A stretch of DNA of 64,000 bases, taken from Saprospiraceae bacterium (GTDB taxonomy: Bacteria > Bacteroidota > Bacteroidia > Chitinophagales > Saprospiraceae). The notes below the pieces were generated by a model. The model was not told where the DNA came from, ran no database searches, and worked only from the letters and a program-made list of their open reading frames with translations. The position numbers were made by a program, and so were the translations under genes. The stretch lies in contig JAEUUP010000030.1 in NCBI GenBank assembly GCA_016787525.1, forward strand, positions 1 through 64,000. The letters are read 5' to 3'. Shown here in pieces: positions 59,724-64,000 of this stretch (positions are counted from its first letter, which is position 1; each line of letters starts with the position of its first letter).

Positions 59724-61151
59724 TTATTTGTCCCACCAAACTTTGGTCTCTTGAACATCCGCACCTTGACGCGCAACAACAGCATCGTAGTTAGTTTTAT
59801 TCAAAGTGGGTTCTGATGTTGGGTACGCCATGCGACGTGGAATTTTACCACTCGTATTCAATGGCTTAGCAGCTGGAGTCAATGCAGGATAGTTTGTTCT
59901 GCGCCACTCTGCCCATGATTCATAACCTTGATAGAATAAAGCAATCCAACGTTGTGTACCAATCAATTCTAAGGCTTTTGCATCACTATAAACAACATCA
60001 ACTTGAGCGATGTAAGAAGCATAAGCTGCATCTGTATATACACCCCATTGTTGCATAGAAGCTTTTATCGCATCTTCATACAATGTTTTAGCATTACCTG
60101 ATGTCCAACCCAATTTTGCAGCTTCTGCTTGTGCGAAAAGTAATTGAGCATAAGTCAACACATTTGCAGCCGAGTTTTGAGCGCGCATTGATGTTGCTGC
60201 CAATGATACATCTTGCGCTTTCCAAGTAACTGGGAAAACAGCATAAGGCACACCTCTATATGTATTCGTTCCTGTGGCTTTATCGGCAAAAGCTGCTAAA
60301 CGTGGGTCGTTAAGTTTCACCAATAAATTAACCATAACATCACTTACAGCAAAGTCTTTACGATTTGTTGTGATGTAGTTGTTGTAGAGTGGATGTTCGT
60401 AGTTTGCATCCGCTAAGTATTTGAACTGAACATTGTCAGCGTTAGATGTGAATGCACCATCTGCCAAGGCTGCGACGAATTCCGCTTTCCCCTTAGTGGC
60501 ATCAACTTTTGATAAGCGTAATGCCATAATAGCTCTCAAAGTATTAGCAAATTTTTTCCACCGTGCTGTGTTACCACTCAAAAGAATGTCACCTGACACG
60601 GTTTTGCCACCGTCAAATTGCGCCTGTGCTTCTTTCAACTCTTTGAACAAGTCTGTATAAATGTCTTGCTGCTTGTCAAATGCTGGCGTAAAGTTTTCGT
60701 TACCTTTCAATGCAGCAGAATAAGGAATATCACCCCAACGGTCAGTCATATTCAGATAAAAATACGCTTTCAAAATACGCGCAGTCGCTATCTGGTTGGC
60801 GTTTGAACCTGCTGATGCTGCAGCGTCTTTGGTTATGGCATCTGTATTCAATTGGATGATAGTCTGCAAAGAATTAAGTGGTCCTGTATAAAAACCAGCA
60901 TAATCAAAATTGACTGTTTTGTAGCGTGATTCCTCAATATAAGTCACATCACCAAATTGCTGGGTGTAGAGGCATGGCACCATCGCCGTAGCTACACCAC
61001 CTACATTGGTCAAAGCACCTGTCAAAAGGCTCGATGTGCTGGGCTGGGCTGGGCTATTAGGGCTGATATTGATGTCACCAAAATCGTTACATGCTGTTGT
61101 CATAGATGCAGCAACGAGTAGAGCAAACATTGATTTATTAAATATCTTCAT
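59724..61151 (-). CDS. SusD/RagB-family outer-membrane lipoprotein (pair A)
   Basis: The product has 475 residues. Lipobox Cys at residue 21 (ASMTTACND), then FGDINISPNSPAQPSTSSLLTG, the SusD-like_2 opening. TARILKAYFYLNMTDRWG and RWKKFANTLRAIMALRLSKV form the helical core; YAQLLFAQAEAAKLG and GYESWAEWRRTNYPAL the C-terminal signature. It is 63 bases downstream of its SusC. No motif copy in the gene. Confidence 0.9.
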   Translation of the reverse strand: MKIFNKSMFALLVAASMTTACNDFGDINISPNSPAQPSTSSLLTGALTNVGGVATAMVPCLYTQQFGDVTYIEESRYKTVNFDYAGFYTGPLNSLQTIIQLNTDAITKDAAASAGSNANQIATARILKAYFYLNMTDRWGDIPYSAALKGNENFTPAFDKQQDIYTDLFKELKEAQAQFDGGKTVSGDILLSGNTARWKKFANTLRAIMALRLSKVDATKGKAEFVAALADGAFTSNADNVQFKYLADANYEHPLYNNYITTNRKDFAVSDVMVNLLVKLNDPRLAAFADKATGTNTYRGVPYAVFPVTWKAQDVSLAATSMRAQNSAANVLTYAQLLFAQAEAAKLGWTSGNAKTLYEDAIKASMQQWGVYTDAAYASYIAQVDVVYSDAKALELIGTQRWIALFYQGYESWAEWRRTNYPALTPAAKPLNTSGKIPRRMAYPTSEPTLNKTNYDAVVARQGADVQETKVWWDK

Positions 61152-61195
61152 TTTTATTGTTTTAATTTATAATCGTTTAATAAAAAAACGGTTTA

Positions 61196-61205
61196 TACTG
61201 AGGGG
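61196..61205 (-). repeat. TACTGAGGGG in the susC-susD spacer (pair A)
   Basis: This single copy lies nine bases beyond the susC stop and 45 bases before the susD start. Pairs B and D have a copy in the same orientation 44 and 40 bases before susD. Confidence 0.85.
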
Positions 61206-61214
61206 AGTTTAGTC

Positions 61215-64000
61215 TTAGAATCCCAAACGGAGGTTCAAACCAATTGAACGTACAGGAGGCAACTGACCACCTTCTGTCCAATACAACTCTGCCTCTGAGA
61301 TGTCAATACCACCACCAATTGCACTGTACAATAACAACGGATTGCGTACTAATAAACCAATATATGCGTTTTTCAAACCTTTACCATTGCCTAAAAGTTT
61401 CTTAGGAACATTGTAGCCCAATGATACTTCACGTAATTTCACAAATGTTTGGTCGTAAATCCAGTAATCATGTAAAGCAAACATTCTATCTTCGTAGAAC
61501 TCCTGTGTTTCGACGCGGGTTGTGTTTTGTTTGCCATCAGCTGTAACACCATCCAACAAGATACCACCACCATTTGCAACTGGGTCACGTTTAGGTTTAC
61601 CCAATTCGTTAACACCTGCTGTCTCTTCTGCTAAACCTGCATAAGCATTGAACATACGAGTTACTGAGAAGAATTTACCGCCTACGATAAAGTCAATATT
61701 GAAACGGAATACAATATCTTTCCAATTCAATGAGTTAACAAAACCGCCTTTAAATTTAGGTAATACAGAACCCAAATTTTGGTTCAAGTCGTAAACATAA
61801 TGACCGTCCGCACCTACAATACGTTTGCCTGAAGCTGGGTCAATCTGAATCTTACGACCTACAAACAAACCCCATTCTTCACCTTCACGAGCATTGATAG
61901 TCAAACCACGCCATGTTGAACCTAATTGGTAGTTTGTCAAACCTTCAGCCAATTGAACAACTTTGGAGTTGCTGCGGTCGAAGTTGAAATCCATATTCCA
62001 ATCCAATGTTTTTGTTTTCACTGGGTTGAAATTCAAGTGCAACTCTAAACCTTTTGTCTGAATATTACCTGCATTAATCAATGCTGATGTATAGCCACTA
62101 CCTGGCGCTGTCGGAATAGGAATGATTTGATCTTTGTTGTCGTTTTTGTAGTATGTGAACTCTACGCCAATCTTATTCTTCAAGAACTTAAGGTCAATAC
62201 CTGCCTCGATAGATTGTGATAGACCTGGTTTCAAGTTCTGGTTGAGCAAACGAGAGGGCATTGTTTGCACTGGATTTGAGCCATAAGGATTACCAATATT
62301 GTAAATTGGGTAAATTTGATATGGATCAACGTCAGTACCTACTTTCGCAAAGCCACCACGTACTTTTGCATAAGTCAAAATATTGTTTTGTGGCAACAAC
62401 TCAGATACTACGATACTTGTTGATACTGAGGGGTAGAAATAAGAGTTGTTTTCTTTTGGTAAAGTAGAAGACCAGTCGTTACGGACAGAACCTTCAACGT
62501 AGAAAAAGTTGTTGTAACCCAAACTTACGTTACCAAAAACACTGCTCACTTGACGCTCGAACAAACGGTTAACAACGTTTGGACGGTCTTTTGATGCACC
62601 GATATTGTAGAAACCAGGTGTTGTCAAGCCACCTACTGTGGATTGGAAATAAGCACGCAATTCGTTTTTACGGAGGTTTGTACCCGCATTAGCTGTAACT
62701 GAAAGTTTGTCGAACGTTTTATTGAAGTTCAACATCGCTTCATAGTTCATCTCTTTTGCTGAACCTGAATAGTTTGCAAAGCCGCCTTTACCACCTTCAT
62801 TCAAAGTACCTGCTGCAATACGACCTTCACCATTTGAATTGTCCAAGTCAAGGCGAACTGTTCCTGAAAGTTTTAAATAATCAGTAAAGCTGTATGCTAA
62901 ACCAAAGTCACCGAACATACGCTCACTGCGCAAGTTATTGGTGTTTTCATATACTTGAGTATAAGGGCTATCCCAATATTTTGGTTTGGCATCTGTCGGT
63001 CCACCGATGTTCCAACTACGGAAAGTGCCATCTGCGTTTTTGTAGTCTCTCAAATCTTCGATACGTAATTGGCGTTGAAACCATTGATTGAAAGAGCCTG
63101 CAGTTTGGTTATAACCAAATAAAATTGCATTCCCTACACCATAAGCGCCTGTCGAAGATGTACCACCAGAAGAACCGTATTGGTCAGCAGGGCGGTTCTT
63201 AGTACGTGTATTTGTATAATTAATATTCAAGTTCGCCGTGAAGTTTTTAGTCATGTGAAGTGTATTCTTCGCACTGATAAAATCACGTCCTTGGGAGCTA
63301 TTGGGAACGATACCATTTGTTCCGATATGCGTATAAGAAATACGTGTTTGGAAACTTTCAGTACCTTTTGAGAACGAAATGTTCGTATTTGTACTCAATG
63401 GTTTATTGTAGAAGTCCCGTACATTATTGGGGTTTGCAGAAAATGGCGTTAACTGACCAAACTCTGCGCCGGGTTGCCATGAAAACGCTGAACGATGTAA
63501 TGACCCATCAATTTTAGGTCCCCAGCTTTCATCTGCTGAGTAGTCAAGTATCTTTTGTCCGTTGAATGAAGCCCAAGAAGCTGGGTGAACAGCAGCATTA
63601 TAAGTAAATGTTTCCCAATCTTGAGAATAACCACCACCGTATTCGTTTTGCAATTTTGGTAGAAGGCTAACTTGGTCAAATGTCGTACTTTGATTGATTT
63701 CAAATTTTGACTCATTTTTACCTGCTCTTTTTGTTGTGATGATGACAACTCCCGAAGAAGCACGATTACCATACAAAGCTGTTGCAGCAGGGCCTTTCAA
63801 AACTGTCAAACTCTCAACATCGTCCACATTGACTTGACTAATATCCGTTGGCGTACCATCAACAACATAGAGAGGGTCACCACCTGTCAAAGTATTCACA
63901 CCCCGAACACGAATATTAGGCGTACCAAACTTAGCACCTGATTGACCTAAAACTTGAACACCTGCAATTTTACCCGCTAAAGCATTTGCAACATTTGCAT
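61215..64000 (-). CDS. SusC/RagA-family TonB-dependent transporter (pair A), 5' end beyond the window
   Basis: The gene is cut by the window edge; 928 codons are visible. The visible part begins in the plug, where NVANALAGKIAGVQVLGQSG and FGTPNIRVRGVNTLTGGDPL run to the last bases in frame, then YVVDGTPTD and LTVLKGPAATALYGNRASSG, and ends in the barrel with PVRSIGLNLRLGF. A GTG at 63899 is not a true start, since plug sequence continues upstream of it. The signal peptide and beta domain are outside the window. One motif copy (62424, coding strand) encodes part of FYPSVSTSI, matching the position of the copy in pair B. Confidence 0.92.
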   Translation of the reverse strand, partial: ANVANALAGKIAGVQVLGQSGAKFGTPNIRVRGVNTLTGGDPLYVVDGTPTDISQVNVDDVESLTVLKGPAATALYGNRASSGVVIITTKRAGKNESKFEINQSTTFDQVSLLPKLQNEYGGGYSQDWETFTYNAAVHPASWASFNGQKILDYSADESWGPKIDGSLHRSAFSWQPGAEFGQLTPFSANPNNVRDFYNKPLSTNTNISFSKGTESFQTRISYTHIGTNGIVPNSSQGRDFISAKNTLHMTKNFTANLNINYTNTRTKNRPADQYGSSGGTSSTGAYGVGNAILFGYNQTAGSFNQWFQRQLRIEDLRDYKNADGTFRSWNIGGPTDAKPKYWDSPYTQVYENTNNLRSERMFGDFGLAYSFTDYLKLSGTVRLDLDNSNGEGRIAAGTLNEGGKGGFANYSGSAKEMNYEAMLNFNKTFDKLSVTANAGTNLRKNELRAYFQSTVGGLTTPGFYNIGASKDRPNVVNRLFERQVSSVFGNVSLGYNNFFYVEGSVRNDWSSTLPKENNSYFYPSVSTSIVVSELLPQNNILTYAKVRGGFAKVGTDVDPYQIYPIYNIGNPYGSNPVQTMPSRLLNQNLKPGLSQSIEAGIDLKFLKNKIGVEFTYYKNDNKDQIIPIPTAPGSGYTSALINAGNIQTKGLELHLNFNPVKTKTLDWNMDFNFDRSNSKVVQLAEGLTNYQLGSTWRGLTINAREGEEWGLFVGRKIQIDPASGKRIVGADGHYVYDLNQNLGSVLPKFKGGFVNSLNWKDIVFRFNIDFIVGGKFFSVTRMFNAYAGLAEETAGVNELGKPKRDPVANGGGILLDGVTADGKQNTTRVETQEFYEDRMFALHDYWIYDQTFVKLREVSLGYNVPKKLLGNGKGLKNAYIGLLVRNPLLLYSAIGGGIDISEAELYWTEGGQLPPVRSIGLNLRLGF

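Larger units (their letters stand above)
374..62433. repeat. dispersed 10-mer CCCCTCAGTA / TACTGAGGGG, 58 exact copies
   Basis: Copies reading CCCCTCAGTA on the plus strand start at 374, 1596, 2069, 2554, 2782, 4492, 6570, 7522, 9317, 9634, 10537, 11027, 13083, 18228, 20629, 22733, 23079, 25314, 25601, 30883, 34112, 34837, 35653, 36508, 36673, 38373, 38881, 40521, 42412, 47564, 48538, 50476, 54015, 55984 and 59210. Copies reading TACTGAGGGG start at 3328, 8386, 15024, 15759, 19748, 21695, 22322, 24769, 28423, 29825, 30349, 40758, 42391, 45740, 46851, 47045, 50389, 54387, 55850, 57261, 59599, 61196 and 62424. The base before the motif is A or C in 52 of 58, and the base after is T (37), A (15) or G (6), never C. 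One-mismatch copies include 33569, 43918, 47927 and 48512. Forty-one copies are in genes and 17 between genes. The function is unknown; an uptake-sequence-like role is inference. Confidence 0.95.

Noticed and set aside
374-62433. The CCCCTCAGTA word as a CRISPR or tandem repeat
   Set aside because: Copies are single, in both orientations and irregularly spaced at about 1 kb, mostly inside genes; there are no spacers or cas genes.
374-62433. The word as a promoter or transcription-factor operator
   Set aside because: Seventy percent of copies lie inside coding sequences, often far from gene starts, and recognised promoters (5010, 36387) do not contain it. A regulatory use of a few copies is not excluded.
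63899-63899. GTG at 63899 as the start of the last SusC
   Set aside because: Plug-domain sequence continues in the same frame to the end of the window, so the true start is outside.

Overview
The window comes from a Bacteroidota (Bacteroidetes) chromosome, probably a gliding or environmental lineage of the Saprospiria/Cytophagia/Chitinophagia type; the exact genus cannot be told. The evidence is four SusC/SusD pairs, type IX secretion (T9SS) sorting domains of both type A (YPNP..GxY) and type B (gliding-motility C-terminal), promoters of the TTTG-N19/20-TAnnTTTG type, no obvious Shine-Dalgarno sites, and a base composition near 40% GC by eye. I saw no tRNA, rRNA, CRISPR array, transposase or phage gene.

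Layout. 0.3-5.0 kb: two tandem paralogous T9SS type-B PKD proteins. 5.1 kb: rplS with a clear promoter and terminator, followed by a 600-base repeat-rich gap. 6.1-13.4 kb: a beta-barrel-like protein, a GH18/NodB-deacetylase/GT2 fusion and a secreted deacetylase-like/FN3/PA14 protein, a likely exopolysaccharide group. 13.7-19.1 kb: an M23 endopeptidase divergent from recF, then an exbB-exbD-exbD-tonB operon on the minus strand. 19.5-24.5 kb: RDD protein divergent from a SpoIIM-like / DUF4129 / unknown membrane-protein cluster. 24.6-33.5 kb: a large T9SS type-A protein, an unknown helical protein, a MoxR/magnesium-chelatase-like AAA ATPase, a DUF5522 mini-protein, a CBS protein and an OmpA-family protein. 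33.7-40.8 kb: a PorE-like TPR/propeller/SPOR protein, an Amidase_3 cell-wall hydrolase and a secreted GH13 amylase. 40.8-64 kb: four susC-susD pairs in tandem on the minus strand, the last running off the window. The third pair is followed by a lipoprotein, a redoxin and a cytochrome c/copper monooxygenase-like gene.

The outstanding feature is a short non-palindromic word, CCCCTCAGTA (reverse complement TACTGAGGGG), which I counted 58 times exactly (35 plus, 23 minus): about one per kb, when chance predicts well under one in the whole window. It occurs in genes in every possible reading frame and on both strands, is most dense in intergenic DNA, is nearly absent from susC/susD coding sequence, and forms inverted pairs in three of the four susC-susD spacers. 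The extended consensus is (A/C)CCCCTCAGTA(T/A). Its density, length and behaviour resemble DNA-uptake sequences of Neisseria and Pasteurellaceae, but I know of no such element described in Bacteroidota. A second repeat family, long hairpins tipped with GGAGCGA, occurs three times in the first 14 kb.

All counts and coordinates of motifs were made by hand reading and should be recomputed.
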